Source of the DNA: Hypoxylon rubiginosum
Lineage: Eukaryota; Ascomycota; Sordariomycetes; Xylariales; Hypoxylaceae
Assembly: GCA_902806565.1 (NCBI GenBank)
Contig: CADCXA010000025.1
Span: 992,001 to 1,056,000 of the forward strand
Direction of reading: 5' to 3'
DNA: 64,000 bases
The notes beneath the pieces were generated by a model. That model did not search any database. It was given only the letters and a program-made list of their open reading frames with translations, and was not told where the DNA came from. Each line of letters begins with the position of its first letter. The first letter of the stretch is position 1. Positions 47,401-59,240 of the stretch are shown piece by piece. The position numbers and the translations under genes are program-made.

Positions 47401-48165
47401 CGACACTTCCCTACGACACTCCCCTTAGAAGCTTCCATTAATGTTCTCCAACACGTCGTTTACACTGTACCGTACTGATCTCTTGCGCACAGACTTCTTT
47501 CACACCATGTCCAGGTCTACGTTCTCGATCCTGCGCGTCTTCCCCCGCTCCTTCGAGCTGTGCGCGGTGCCGTCTTCCCTAATAACGCCCCAGGCGCGTC
47601 CAGCCTAGTCCCTCCTTCATCCGATGAGCAGCTGGCAGCCCTGCGTCGCAGATGCGCTAGCGCGCTTTTGGCGCTTGTTCCGAAGAGGGTGGGCAGGCTT
47701 TATTACGGTAACAGTAACTGGCCTTGGTCTGCCATTGTGTCTCGCGCTCGAAAGAGTGCGAGTTCGCGGTCCGGACCGTTTGCGGCCAGCAGTAATAAGA
47801 CGGCACATAATACCAATAGCACGGGAGAGGAAGTTGCAAGCGTGCGGCTTACCGATGAGGGCAAATCTGCTCGAGGCGGCCATGCAACCTTGACCCCAGA
47901 AAGCTCAAAGCGGCAATTTGGAGAGACCGGTGTGAGGCCGACCGAGGCCCGTGGCAACAGTCAGGCTGACATGTGTGACGAGGACGATGACGAGGACGAG
48001 AGCCGAATCCTCTGTGAGATCGAGACGGACATCCTCGACGTCTTCTCGGATGCGTATTGCAACAAGCACCTGGTATATGGAATTCTGGAGCTCATCCTCG
48101 TGCGCCTCATGCCCGAACTAACCGAGAAGGGGGTCATCGAATTGTGGGAAGAACGACTAAGCTAA
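44411..48165 (+). CDS. PXA-domain (PX-associated) membrane protein
   Basis: Three exons (44411-44945, 45034-45847, 47493-48165) give 673 residues, with frames matching at both junctions (535, 814 and 673 nt). The PXA domain (about residues 60-280) is recognised from LCAQHHTDRERST, DLQLYALIAIIIKEFVQNWY, TPDETFVAEIVQIIAHCTRA, LLLDELPELLDAHIRAYRIS and GVLALLLPTEDLENECLTTL. A membrane segment follows at about 332-356 (WGFIVVNSIRLVISTIM), then a conserved fungal region GNLLEMDARMPWMSGALAML. Across the second splice GLDGMIDR is joined to LLSHHVQVYVLDPARLPPLL and RAVRGAVFPNN, the usual continuation of fungal PXA proteins. The tail is Glu/Asp-rich, ending ILDVFSDAYCNKHLVYGILE and ELWEERLS. PXA proteins often occur with PX domains and act in membrane trafficking; this one has no PX domain, like many fungal members. 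The 1645-nt second intron is exceptional for this organism. Confidence 0.88.
45848..47492 (+). other. Intron 2 of the PXA gene, 1645 nt
   Basis: Donor GTAGGC at 45848 and acceptor CGCACAG ending 47492. The frame in exon 2 leaves AG and exon 3 supplies A, giving Arg and the sequence DRLLSHHV. Within the intron are open frames on both strands (for example 45908-46270 and 46834-47115), but none shows a recognised domain or fits a cassette exon. No terminal inverted repeats were found by eye. Two short local repeats are present: overlapping ATCG-rich words near 46105-46145 and CCTACGACACTTC at 47398-47420. Confidence 0.7.
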
Positions 48166-50499
48166 AGGGGGAGAGGAGGAGGGCCCGAATCCGGGCCTTT
48201 GGGGTGGCTATTTTTTTCTCGTAAAACGAAATAACTAAAGGTAGAAACGACTTGTTTTTTGATTGATACCCAACCTATTCCCGTACCTACATGGCGGCCG
48301 GTACCTTTCGTTTAGAAGATTAGAAACATAGAAAAAGACAAAAATGTAAACAAGAGTTTCAAAACTACCTAGGTACTTTTTTCTCTCTTATGCACCGGCC
48401 CTGTCCAGATCGAGGGCAAACCCTTCTTCTCATGCAATGCAACAGATCTCTCCAACGTTAGCGGCGAAGAGAAACCTAGCCAGTGACCCATGGAGGACAA
48501 GTTCCGGAAAACGGTTAGTTACCATCAAAGATACACAGGAAGCCGCCTTGATTTCGCGTTTCGATGTTGTTTTTCTTTCTGTGGTTCTAGTTTGTCTTAT
48601 GTCTCTCTTTTTGTTTGAAGTTACTTTGGCTTGTGATAGAGAGAGCCCGGTAAATATTACTCTGGTTGTCGTTCGTGTCTCACTTGCCAAAAATAAACAT
48701 GGTACATCACTCGGTCATGGTTTTGGGACACAACAAGATGTATCTTTGTTGTCGGGCAGCTAGCTAGCCAGCCAGCCAGCCAGACAGACAGCCAGATCAG
48801 ACCTGATTCAATGGGACAGAAATCCACCCCTTTCTCCTGCGCAAGGGTGTAACCCAACCCAACGATGAGGCTTACGAGTACTACTATGCTATGTATGCCA
48901 GTCTGGGAACTCGATGTTTCTTGTTGTTGCCGTGTAATTCTCGAAATGCTGAGGCGGATTGTTAGCCCGCCAATTGTTTTTTTTACTCCTTTACCACCCC
49001 CCCCCTCCCACTGACATGCTTCGGCCTTCGGGCCCGTGTCTCAGAACGGGAGAAGGGCAAGGCCTAGTTACTACCTACTACTACCATCTTAACTTCTGAT
49101 GTAACGCAGGGGTTTTCAATGCTCTCTCGTTCGTTCCGCGAGAAACGATTGGATACTTTAGCAGCAGAAAAGGGAAACTAGATCGTAGAGTGGAAGAGAT
49201 TAAAAATAAACGGAGCAGTGCAATTCAATTAGGTAGTGTCGAGGTAAGAAAAAAAAATTTACCCGCAAAAGAGCAAAGACGAAAAAAACGCCAGATATGT
49301 AGTGCTTCCTAAGTTGACAAGAACAGACGACAACAGCAATGAGCCAGGAAAAAAAGGAGAAAAAAATCAAATCCCCCCTTCCACTTATGACAGACACCAA
49401 CACCGGTCACCAAACACCTTTCGCGCCTCCCAACCCACCCCCCCCTTTCCCCCCTAATTTCGCCCCTTATGTCCTTCCCCCCCGACAAGATGGATCCCTT
49501 TTTGGTACAGACCGTATAGCCCGTCTCCTGTTGTTCCTATCCTATCCCTAGTAATGATGCTTTCAAAACGAGTGTGATATGCTTTCTCTTCTTCTTCGTC
49601 CTTCCCTCTCTTCCCCCCCTTTTTTCTCCTGAACCACCTTGTCTCCTGTAGAACTCCCACGGCCCAAAAGTCGACGGCGCGGGAAAAAACGAGGGACTAG
49701 AAAAAAATGGAGCGGACGCTCTAGTAAGGTATCGAGTTGTTGTTGTTGTATATATATATTAGGTATACACACGGCGAGGACTGTGTCCGGAAAATTAGGA
49801 GAAAAGAAAAGAAAGCAACTGAGATCTTTTTTGATCGAAGTCCTTATTTGTTGGTATTTCGCGTGAGCGGGACAAAGTCTTGTTGCCAGATAGATAGATA
49901 AGTAGTAGTAGTATAGTGTACCGGGGGCCAAAGTGAGATGTTTCCTTCAAGTCTCTCTCGTGTTCGATTGCTCGATTTCGGGTATATCGCTGAGCACGCT
50001 CGTGGTGGTTGTGCGACGGGGGTATATGTGTGGTATATGATGCTTCGTGAGAATATAGTATATATATATATATGATTACGCTCGGTATGTTTCGGTATTT
50101 TTTTTCTGTTCTTGTTTTAATCGCCCGAGTCCCCCCTTTCGTCCGGATAGGTTAGGGTTGTGATTTCTTTTGCGTGCCTAGTCGTGAGACGTCCTTCGAG
50201 ATGTATGTTCAAACCGTTCGGCCGTTACACAGTTAGGAGATGCTGCAGTTAGAAACAGATATGGTGGTATAAGAGTAAAATACAATCTCTCGAGAGTTGT
50301 CGAATACCTTTGGTTCCTGATCCGCTGAGTTGTACAGGTGGTGTGTTGAATACTTTCACCAACCCCTTTGTCGCCGGCCCAATAATAAGAAATAGAGCTC
50401 AGTAACCCTAAAATAAGGAACCCATCAGCCATGTGACAGCTTAGGCTATAATTAGTCCAACCGAATATTTGAAGACAGTTTTCTCCGAAATAAGTGATT
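48166..50499. other. Long convergent interval with homopolymer and microsatellite tracts
   Basis: About 2.3 kb between the stops of the PXA gene and the HTH gene. It holds GCCAGCCAGCCAGCCAGACAG near 48770-48792, an A/T run near 49245-49265, C-rich tracts (CCCCCC near 48999 and 49440-49480), and a TA microsatellite at about 50058-50073. It includes the perfect dyad TACCTAGGTA at 48366-48375. Open frames here have no recognisable domain. Part is presumably long 3' UTR. Confidence 0.45.
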
Positions 50500-52307
50500 C
50501 TACACACTCATTGTCGCCTCGTTCTTGATCATGCGTGAGGGAACCGTCGTCATCTCGATGTCGCCTTCCGGTATCCTAGACAAGCCACCCAAACCGTGGA
50601 TCGTCGAATTGGCCTGATGTCCCCCGTACTGCTGCTGCTGCGGTTGTAGCCTTAGCTTCTCGGTTAAACCCATGACTATCAGCAACTCGTTCTGGTCGAC
50701 TAGGCCCGTAGATTTGATCTGGTGCATGAAGTTGAGCAGCGTGTCCGCGGCCCGTCTGGCGTCTTCTTGGGTCGGAGAACTCGGTGATGAGCCCAGTGTC
50801 GTCCCAGAGACCGTTCCTGTGCCGGAACAGCTTGATCTCCCGGCCAGACTGCTGTTGCTGCTCACGTGGTGCAGTGGTGTCGGGGATATGGCCGAGTCCA
50901 GTCCTCCGAAAGGCGGGGCTGGGATCTCGTGGGCTGGCGACTCAAGGGCCGAAGGGGGCGCCGTTCCGGACTGGCTGTACTTGGGCGTCAACGGTTCGTT
51001 AGACTGTGGCTGGTTGATGTAGTCGAGGTGTCCTAGGTCTGGTACCGTCTGGCTTCGAGGGCGTTGGAAACTGGCACTCCCTGGCGGGCCCTGGTGGTTC
51101 CGATCTCCAAACATGCCTGAATTCGGGTCCGGAGAGAAGTTGAACTGCGAGGTCGGGCTAAAAGCGCCCGCGGAGTATGTCGAACTCGGCGGGTCTGTGA
51201 CGGCGCTGGAGAGCGACGTCGTGCTCTGTGAGTGCGGGTGTCGGTACCCGTTGGTATCGAAATCCATGAAGCTGGTAGACATGGAGTCCTTCCCTTCGGA
51301 TTTCTCGTTCGCCGATAAAGCCTGTGGTGACGGTGCCTGGGTCATGGGAGAAGCCGGCGAGATACCTCCCGGTGTCTGCGTGGATAATAAAGGCGAGCCG
51401 GTGTCCAGTCGAGCGCTGTCGGGAATCGCAGTTTCCGATGCTCTACGAATCAGCTTTCCCGGGCCGATGTTATGCTTTTGCTTGAATTTCTCGATCCAGG
51501 AGGCGGTGATGGTTTTGAGAGGACTATCCGAGCCAGTGCAGAATACTCTTGCCTTCTCCTCCATCTGGGAATCGCTGACCACAACCCCCTTCTTCTGCTG
51601 GCCCCTGACCCAGTTCGCGAGTGCCCGCTCAATGTCCGGCGGCGACTTTCCCTTGGTCTTTTTTACAGGAGAACCGCCCTGGCTGTCCAGGTTAAGATAC
51701 AATTCCTTCCTTCGCAATACCTTCGACACCGTACTGCCAAGACCATGTTAGCGATCAAGCCCCGTCGCAACACCTGTTGACTTTACCTTCGCTCTACGCC
51801 GAACTTCTGACCGATCTCCGTCTGCTTGGCGTGAGGGTTGTCCTCGTGAAACAGACACATGTTCCTACGATCCTCGTCCGTCAAGGTCTTTCTTGGCTGC
51901 GACGTATTAATCGTTGGCAGCTTCAGCGGCTGTCTCATGGGTACTGATGCTGGAGGAATTGGAACAGGAGGCGCCGAGTAGCTCTGGGATGGGTTCGTCC
52001 GGAGGCTGGGCCAGGGAACCTGGGAAGGCTGTTGCGTCGGTATTATCAGCGGGTGAGGAAGATGGCTCGCAAAGTTGTTATGCGCCTGGCTGTGCATCGG
52101 ATGCGGAACAGGAGGTGGAGCCATGCCGATGGACTCGGATGGTAGTCCATGAGTCGTCGGCGGAATGTAGTAGTCTCCGCCGTAGGTTGTCATGGCCATG
52201 TGCGTGTAGGTGTTCATGTCAACCCATTGTTCGTTCGAGTATGAGTTGTCATGAGCAAGGTGGTTATCCTGGTCTATACCAGTTGAACCGATCATTGTAT
52301 TGTGCAT
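50500..52307 (-). CDS. CENP-B/psq-type helix-turn-helix DNA-binding protein
   Basis: Two exons (52307-51787, 51733-50500) give 584 residues. The first about 130 residues are Pro/His/Asn-rich and disordered. A psq-type HTH follows (about 138-190: KTLTDEDRRNMCLFHEDNPH, KQTEIGQKFGVE, and across the splice RSTVSKVLRRKELY), then a CENP-B-type second HTH (about 205-275: IERALANWVRGQQKKGVVVS, KARVFC, LKTITASWIEKFKQKHNI). The rest (about 290-584) is Ser/Pro/Thr-rich low-complexity sequence with no DDE transposase core, ending in a short helical segment (DEL-like LLIVMGLTEKLRLQPQQQQ). Architecture suggests a domesticated pogo-type DNA-binding protein that acts as a nuclear regulator; targets are unknown. 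Similar proteins are known in yeasts as ARS/centromere binding factors. The gene sits next to a 6.9-kb empty region upstream, which fits a developmentally regulated gene. Confidence 0.85.
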
Positions 52308-53323
52308 GGCTACCGTCCAGTTAAGCCGCCTATGCTAGATAGCTGGTAGGATCCGTAGGCTATAGCCCGCATTGACTGACGGTCACGATTATAGACTGCT
52401 TCTCCGTGATGTAGGGTTTGCAACGAGCCGCAGCAGGAGTCTATTAGAAAGGTAGGATTGGCGCTGACGAGTGTGGAGATCTGCCGGGACGGGTTTTTGG
52501 CAACTCGACTTTTACGGGCGGAAGACGGCATGCATATTCAGGTTTTAGTCAACCAATTGGTCCCTTTAGGGGGGCAGGTGTGCCGTATGTTGTTGTAAGC
52601 GCAGGTTCAGTCCTCGTGCGCTGTTAGGAGCTGCAGTTAAAAAAAGGGTTGGCGGTCTGGCTCCTGAGGAGGTTGTCCGGTAGGTCTCCGAAAAGAGGAT
52701 GGGCGAGGTGGTGTAAGTCGGTTCAAGTAACTAAAGTTGTATGGCGTCGTCGTATCTCATGCGCAACAGTAGACGGATCGACTTTAAAAGAGAGCCAACC
52801 AACAAGCACCTTTTTGGGGGCCTACCGTTTTCTGTTAAGTCGACTTAACTCTCTTTACACCCTTAAACGACGAGTCTATTTTCTTCTAGGTTATTCTGAG
52901 TTTTCCCTTATTTTCTGTTTTCTCTTCCCTTGGTCGTTTCTTCCTCTCTCTGTTTTGGTGCATCGAGGAGCAGGTAAAGATGGCTTGTGTGCCGTTGGTG
53001 TAAATGGAAACGGCCGAAGGGGGTTGACTAGTACGTGGTAGAGTGGACGGCGTAGCAAACAGAATCAACTGGGACTAAGAAGCTGGTTCTCGACAGCTTG
53101 ACCATACTCCCTAATAGAAGACGCCGCAATGCAGTCTCATAGCTACTATGTAGGCTTTCGAGATAGGAATATCAAGACGCACGGCAGAAGGTAGGGCTAG
53201 ATGCTTAGACACAGAACATGTGGAGGAGACCGTACATAGATACATATGTAAGTCTATGCAGTAGCAGGGATGTGTGGGTGCCCTTCGAGTCCGGGGGCCC
53301 TGAATAACAAGAGATACCTGGAA

Positions 53324-53340
53324 GGGGGGGGGGGGGGGGG
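53324..53340. repeat. G17 homopolymer
   Basis: An uninterrupted run of 17 G in an intergenic region, just after CCTGGAA. Such a run is a G-quadruplex candidate and also an assembly-length risk. Confidence 0.8.
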
Positions 53341-56300
53341 TGTTGTTGCGTGTGTGGTAACGCTCGAGGGATAAGATGTGGTATGACAGGTCTGACAGGA
53401 TGAGGGTCCCTACACTCAGAGGTACAGGCAGATGAATTAATGTAGTTAGGCCTGTAGATGTGCGTCTAGTGTAAAGAAGGGCTGGCTAGCCGGGGTCGAA
53501 TCTTCAAGGTGTGTGGAGAGAGAGAGACCACGATGCTACCGTGCTTTTTTAACTTGTCAGAGAAACGACAAACTGGAGAGCTATATCCTGGAATACAGCC
53601 ATGCTATTATCAGACGGGGAACTTGACAAGGGCCGCAAAAAGCAACTGAAAGCGCTCCCCCCTCCGGGGCACTCGGCAAGCCGTACACGTATAACACTAC
53701 GGAAATATGAGACAAGCCGAATGAAATGCGAGAGAGAGACAAGAGGAGACGAGACTACTTCTTTCTTCAACGTCCCTTTGGTCCTCATAACTTCACAACA
53801 CGAAACATTGTGGCTTTCTTGGATCAGAGGTCAGACTGCAAGACTGCCAGACTGCATTTCCCCAGTCCTCTCTCTCCAAGTGGTCTCCAAGTGGCTTCGA
53901 CGCCATGCTTTCTGATTAGTGCTCCCCGACAAGGGAACGAAGGTACACTCGGTTCTTTTGGCGTCGACGGACTGGGAGGATGAAAGCGACGAGGGGCCAG
54001 CCGATCTGGGCTGGTCGTGGTCAACCGAATCTGACTAAAGTGCGGGTACTGGATGCTCCCGAGGTGGAACTAGAGCATGGGGATCGTCGAAATGAGGAAG
54101 ATGGCTGAATGGGCGACGAATTCATATGTGAATCCAGCCATGTGTACTATGTATGCGGTATGCGGTATGCGGTATGGTACTATGTAGATGTAGATAGGTA
54201 GTCGTGTACAGTTTACGAAAGAGAGAAATAGATACCTACCAGGTAGTTAGTAAATCCTGCCCTGTTTTTGTTATTAGCTATTATGAGCCCTTGAATGAAA
54301 AACCCCACATGCGATTTGGGCCAAGGAGCGCTCTTCTTGTCGTACCTTTTTGTCAGCTTGCCCGTTTAGTTGTTAAATGTATTCCAATAGTATCACACAC
54401 CCCATTTTAAAAGGAACAGCGACATAATAAGAAGATCGAAACAACCATAGCGAATAGAGCCTCCCCCCCGCCCACGGTCCAACTTATTTAGGCTCGCAAT
54501 CCATTCAGATGAATTGGTTTAAGATACCATAGCACGATACATATACACTAATAAACCGGGTTTGGGCAATATTAGGGACCAGACCAGAGTCACCAGGTGA
54601 GCCGTCGCGACACCTACCTAGTATGCCTAGTACATACCTGGTATAACTCGGCGGGAAGGATTTGCAGACTTTACCTACCATAGTAGTCGTCTTCGAGAAA
54701 GGGTCTTGTCTTGGAATGTCAGCAGTTCCCCGTGCCCCCGCGCCGCGACTAGCATATCGCATACCGCATATCGCACATCGCACCTTGACCTCGCAACCCT
54801 TCGAGTGAAGGATGTAAGGACGTCCAGTCTCCCAATGAGGTATTTCATGGGAGCTTGGCCTCCTCCCCTCGTCCCCGTCTCTCATCCTTTTCTCCACTGA
54901 GGGCTTTAGTCTTAGACTTGGTTGACGGGCTGACTAGCAGGGACTTGCGACTTTCAGCAGGGTACCATGGTCCACCTCCCCCATGTCAGAAACGGACCGT
55001 ATCGCCTTTTCATAGGGCAAACAAGGGCCACTCTCTGCCACCGTTTCCGTCCACGACGGATCGTCATAATAGATTCGTGCGATTTTATTTGACGGTCGCT
55101 AGCGAGCCAGATCTCGAGAAGCCCTCGACAACCCTCGACAAGCTTCATGTGAGCCCCTCACCTCCAAGAATTAAGAAGCCAGGTTCAAAAACATATCCAG
55201 TCATCAACCCAAGTTCGACAAAGACCAAGACTTTCGTATTTGCAATAGATTGATGATGATAATACCATTCATTCCTCTTGGGATCTTATCTTAGATATAC
55301 TTAAGCTCACCTAGTTACCCCGTGCCCCCGTTAGACTACCTCTTACGCCTATTATATACGGGCAGTGGTCCTTAACAAGTTCCATCGCGAAGGGCTACTA
55401 TTACTACTACAACTGACAAGGTAGCTAACTCGTATGGATTTGCCAATTCGGCCATAATCGGACCATATGATGACAAAGGAGGGGTATTGAGATTCGTTGT
55501 GGTCGCCGAGCCGAGCGAGAGAGAAAAAAAAAAGGTCATCTTGCGACTCCCACAACCATAGTGTGCGTAATGCCCATTATCTCCGTTTTGTGAGACAACT
55601 CTTGACCAGGTCAAATTGAGATGAGCAGCGTGCCGGGGCCCCTTGTCTGCCCCCAATGGCCCATTACACGGCTGCACGGGGGGTGGAAGGGTGGAAGACC
55701 CCCAAAGGTCTGACTTTTCTCGACCCTCTTCTTGGCTCGTTGAGGTCAAGAGTTGTTTCCCTTTTTTCCCTCCGCAAAGTTCCCACACCTCATGTATATT
55801 TCGTCGGCCGTCAACCGTCCCATGCCGGAGAGCGGAAAGCCCTTCGAAACTTCATAGGAAGATCACGGCAGCCCACATAAAAAAGATCGATGTCATGCAA
55901 AACAGGGGTTAGGGGCATCTCTCTACGCCGCAATGGCCTCATTCGAGTTTGACATTTTCACAGAATGCTTCCTCACGCTGTCCGGAAGCTTCTACTTCGT
56001 ACGCGTGAACCAAATATAGAGCGCTACAACATGCGCGGTCCGAGCCATATGAGATAACGCATTGTTTCCGGCCAGGGCTCTCTCTCTCTGAAGTGTCAGC
56101 GGCCCTCGTGATAAATTGCCTGCAATGCGACGGAGCGTCAGCCCAGGGAGGCGGCTTTTTTTTTTCTCATCTGAAAAGGGACTTCTCCTGTAGCCATTTG
56201 CCGGGTGACGGTTGTTTCTATCAACTGGTCGCGACGAGCAAAGGTTGTGTAGCATCTAAGAACCCAACCCGTCGGGAGGGATCTCTCTATGAGACCAACA

Positions 56301-57160
56301 TGCCTCAATACTCACCACTCGGTGAGGTTCCTACCACTTCCGACGATGGTGAGATTTCAGCTACATAGCTAGAAGAGGAACTATTGTTTCTTCAGCGGCT
56401 CATGTTCGAGCAACACGCTACCAACTGACTTCGCAAACCAACACGCAGTACATAGTCCATAGACGAGGAGAGAAGTAAAGTAGGTAGGTTAACCGTTATG
56501 CCGGCAGCCAATCCTCAGTATCCCACCACCATGGGTTGACTCGAGCAGAGCAACCAACGACAGGTTGCAAAGTGCAGCCCAGAATTACCATTGGACATAA
56601 TTTCCGGGTCAGACGCGAGGCCCTCACCGAGGTCCGTTGGGCGATTGGGCATAAATGGTCAGGAGGTCCAAGCGACTCGAAGGTACTCTTTTCCGTGCGC
56701 CGGGCTATCTTCCAGTTGGTCAACTTCTATCTATATCCTGGACAATCCATGCCTAACCTCTTTGAAAAGAGGCTTGAGAATCCTAGCAAAGCAAGCAAGG
56801 GCTTATTCAAGCCTAGCGTCTGCAAAAAGGAAAAGCACAGGTTGTCGCCACAAGGCCGAGATTTGTGTTACAGTACAATACAAAAAAAGCTGCGAGGCGT
56901 CTGTGCAGCTTCTTTTCGGCTTCATGCAAGGCTCACCCCCCATGGGTCCCCTTGACCCCCAGGCCCCATGAAAAAAAGCCCATGGACCGTGGGCCATTGC
57001 AGCTTTGGAAAGTCTTCCCCATGGACGTACCTAAGTAATGATTTCATAGATGATCCTTAAAGCCGCAAGATCATCTGTATCTAGGTAGCCTATATCGACC
57101 CTGCCTACTTAGGTATCGGGATGCTGCCGACATGCGGCTGTGGAGTTTAGAATACCCTTG

Positions 57161-57161
<1 letters not shown>

Positions 57162-57191
<30 letters not shown>
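57162..57191. repeat. Ten-copy GCT trinucleotide repeat
   Basis: Exact repeat of gct ten times, intergenic. On the minus strand it reads CAG in the frame of a 160-residue open frame that has no other coding evidence, so the polyglutamine there is treated as spurious. Confidence 0.85.
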
Positions 57192-57192
<1 letters not shown>

Positions 57193-59240
57193 GCTGGCTC
57201 CAGCGATCGAAGTAACGTCATGCCGCGATAGCTCTCTGCCCTGTCGCGGCAGAACCAGTGGCCACTGATTAAGGTACCATCTCTCCTCTCGGACGACGCG
57301 GGCAATCAGGAGCAAACCGAGGTGTGTAAATGACCGGCGTTGCAACACGACGTTCAACCTGAAAAAAAGGCGGCAGGGCATAAGCAGAAATGCGAAATTT
57401 GGGGCCTCGTCATTCCCGCCGTGCATTAATTGTGTGTTGGTTTTCTTTCTTCTGATCGGGAAAATACGTGCCGCTAAAAGGAAAAAAGGAACGACTACGA
57501 GAATGCAAATCTCAGATGTTTTGGATGGAGAAGGGATAGCCACAAACGCGCAGTTAACGCCGTACATATCATCCCAATCCCGCGTATGCATCCATCGCCG
57601 GCATCGACGTACGTGTGTGCGACGTGTTGTTGGAGACGGGCTGCCGTCTCGTGTCTAGAATCTTGTATAATCCCGTACATACTCCTGCCTTGCAGCAACA
57701 TTTTTGACACTTGGGGAATAGCCATAGGACGGTTCGAGGCTACCACAGCTCAAAAATGAGGCTGTTGGGCGATGGGACAGCCCCGGCATTTGCTGGGAAA
57801 GCTACGGTAACAGCCTCCAATGTGAGAGTGTGTGTACGGTAACATGCCAATCGCTTTGAATTGCCCATAAATTGAAACATGGTGACCAAAATTGAATCCA
57901 AGGTGTTATTTGTCATCTGGGCGACTTACTGCATTCGGATCGTTGGTGTGGTGGTGGATATTTTTCTTTGGGTGGTTTGGATGGGTTTGGGTGGCAATGT
58001 CGTCTCGCATGGCCGAGCATGGCTAGGCCATGAGGTAGATGAATAACGAACCAAGAACCGAAACAATCTTTTCGAGAGAGAGAAACACAACAGCTCCCGT
58101 TGGGTGGACGGGTTTTGCGGGTTGGGAGCGTTGCTACTACACTACTACAGCCCCGTAGGTAGCAGACCCCCAAGTCCAGACGATCGAGAACTTTTCTCCA
58201 CGAAGGGGGCTGTCAGATGTACTCTGGGCGGCTAGAGAAGCGCTGTGAAAGGTTGGAGGCAGGTACCAATTTGCCGTTCGGCCACTTTGGGGAGTGGATA
58301 ATCTCTATGCTGAGGGCGTTGAGTGGATGAAAATATCCCGATCGTTTAAGGTGCAACGATAAAATAGCAAGGCCAAGAACAACGACCGGTAAAAATATTG
58401 ATGGTCTCACTCATCGTGGCGCAAAACAAAAAAAAAAGAAGGAAAGAAAGACATTGAGCATCGCGATCCCAGCAGAACACGTTAGGAGGTACCTTGGGGT
58501 GAGCTGCAATGCGTTCCTTAAACGGCTCTTGATAGATAGGCAAGGCACCGCTCATGCATCCCCACGCCTCGTCGGAGACATGGCCGCATCGACTGAGGCC
58601 TTCGGTTATGCAGGTGGTGACTGCTGCAGCTCTGGGTCATCTGGAGTATGCGGAGTACGCTCAGGGCCATTGTACATTAAGGTGGTGTAAAATTCAAGCA
58701 TGCGGCTTACTGGCTGGTATCATGTAGGGTATGTACTGCATCGTGGGATTCCCCGCAAAAGGCGAGAGTATACAGCAACAGCAATCTCGAAATTGTAACT
58801 CTCAAAAGCTGCCTCTCTCCGTCGGCCAGGACCTGCGTTATGTTGTTCACACACAGATCCTCGCATGCAAAATCGGCCACTACTGTACCATTCTTTGCAT
58901 GATAGGGCACACACACCCCCTTCCAGAAAAAAAAAAGCAAACAATACTTTCCGTTCACTGGTGCGCCGCGTCGGCTACGGCCTGTCCCTTGATCCGCAAA
59001 TCTGCAGATAACCGTATATGCCCCCCTTTGATCCTGAACTCTGCCCAACAGCGTCGTCGTAAGATGATGCTTTTTTAGGTACCATTGCCCATCGTGTTAT
59101 GTAGAAGTATTGCGAGCCCGGAAAGTGTGCACGCAAGCGAGCCAAACCGATTCAGACGCGGCATCCCCCCCTTCATGATTGTGGGTCGGGGGTCGGGTGC
59201 GCATGAAGGGTCCTAGCCCCTTTTTTTCGAGCCTGGCCAC

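Larger units (their letters stand above)
52308..59240. other. Gene desert upstream of the HTH gene
   Basis: A 6.9-kb interval between the ATG of the HTH gene and the stop of RBG1. I found no open frame with a domain or a convincing spliced model. It contains a G17 run at 53324-53340, clusters of GCGGTATG and its near-complement at 54155-54178 and 54750-54785, the dyad CTACCAGGTAG at 54236-54246, the ten-copy GCT repeat at 57162-57191, and hairpin-prone GGCCCA/CCATGGG words near 56935-57000. It may be a long regulatory region, host a noncoding RNA, or hold RIP-eroded repeats. Confidence 0.45.

Noticed and set aside
47560..48165. Separate gene starting at MRGAVFPNN
   Set aside because: The frame continues upstream to a good acceptor at 47492 and joins the PXA gene in frame with conserved LLSHHVQVYVLDPARL, so this is exon 3 of that gene.
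54505..54897. 130-residue minus-strand open frame in the desert
   Set aside because: No domain, no spliced context and no coding bias that could be seen.
56536..56971. Two overlapping open frames in the desert
   Set aside because: They overlap each other in different frames and neither resembles a protein family.
57109..57591. 160-residue minus-strand open frame with polyglutamine
   Set aside because: The polyglutamine comes from the GCT repeat and the remainder shows no domain or coding-like composition.
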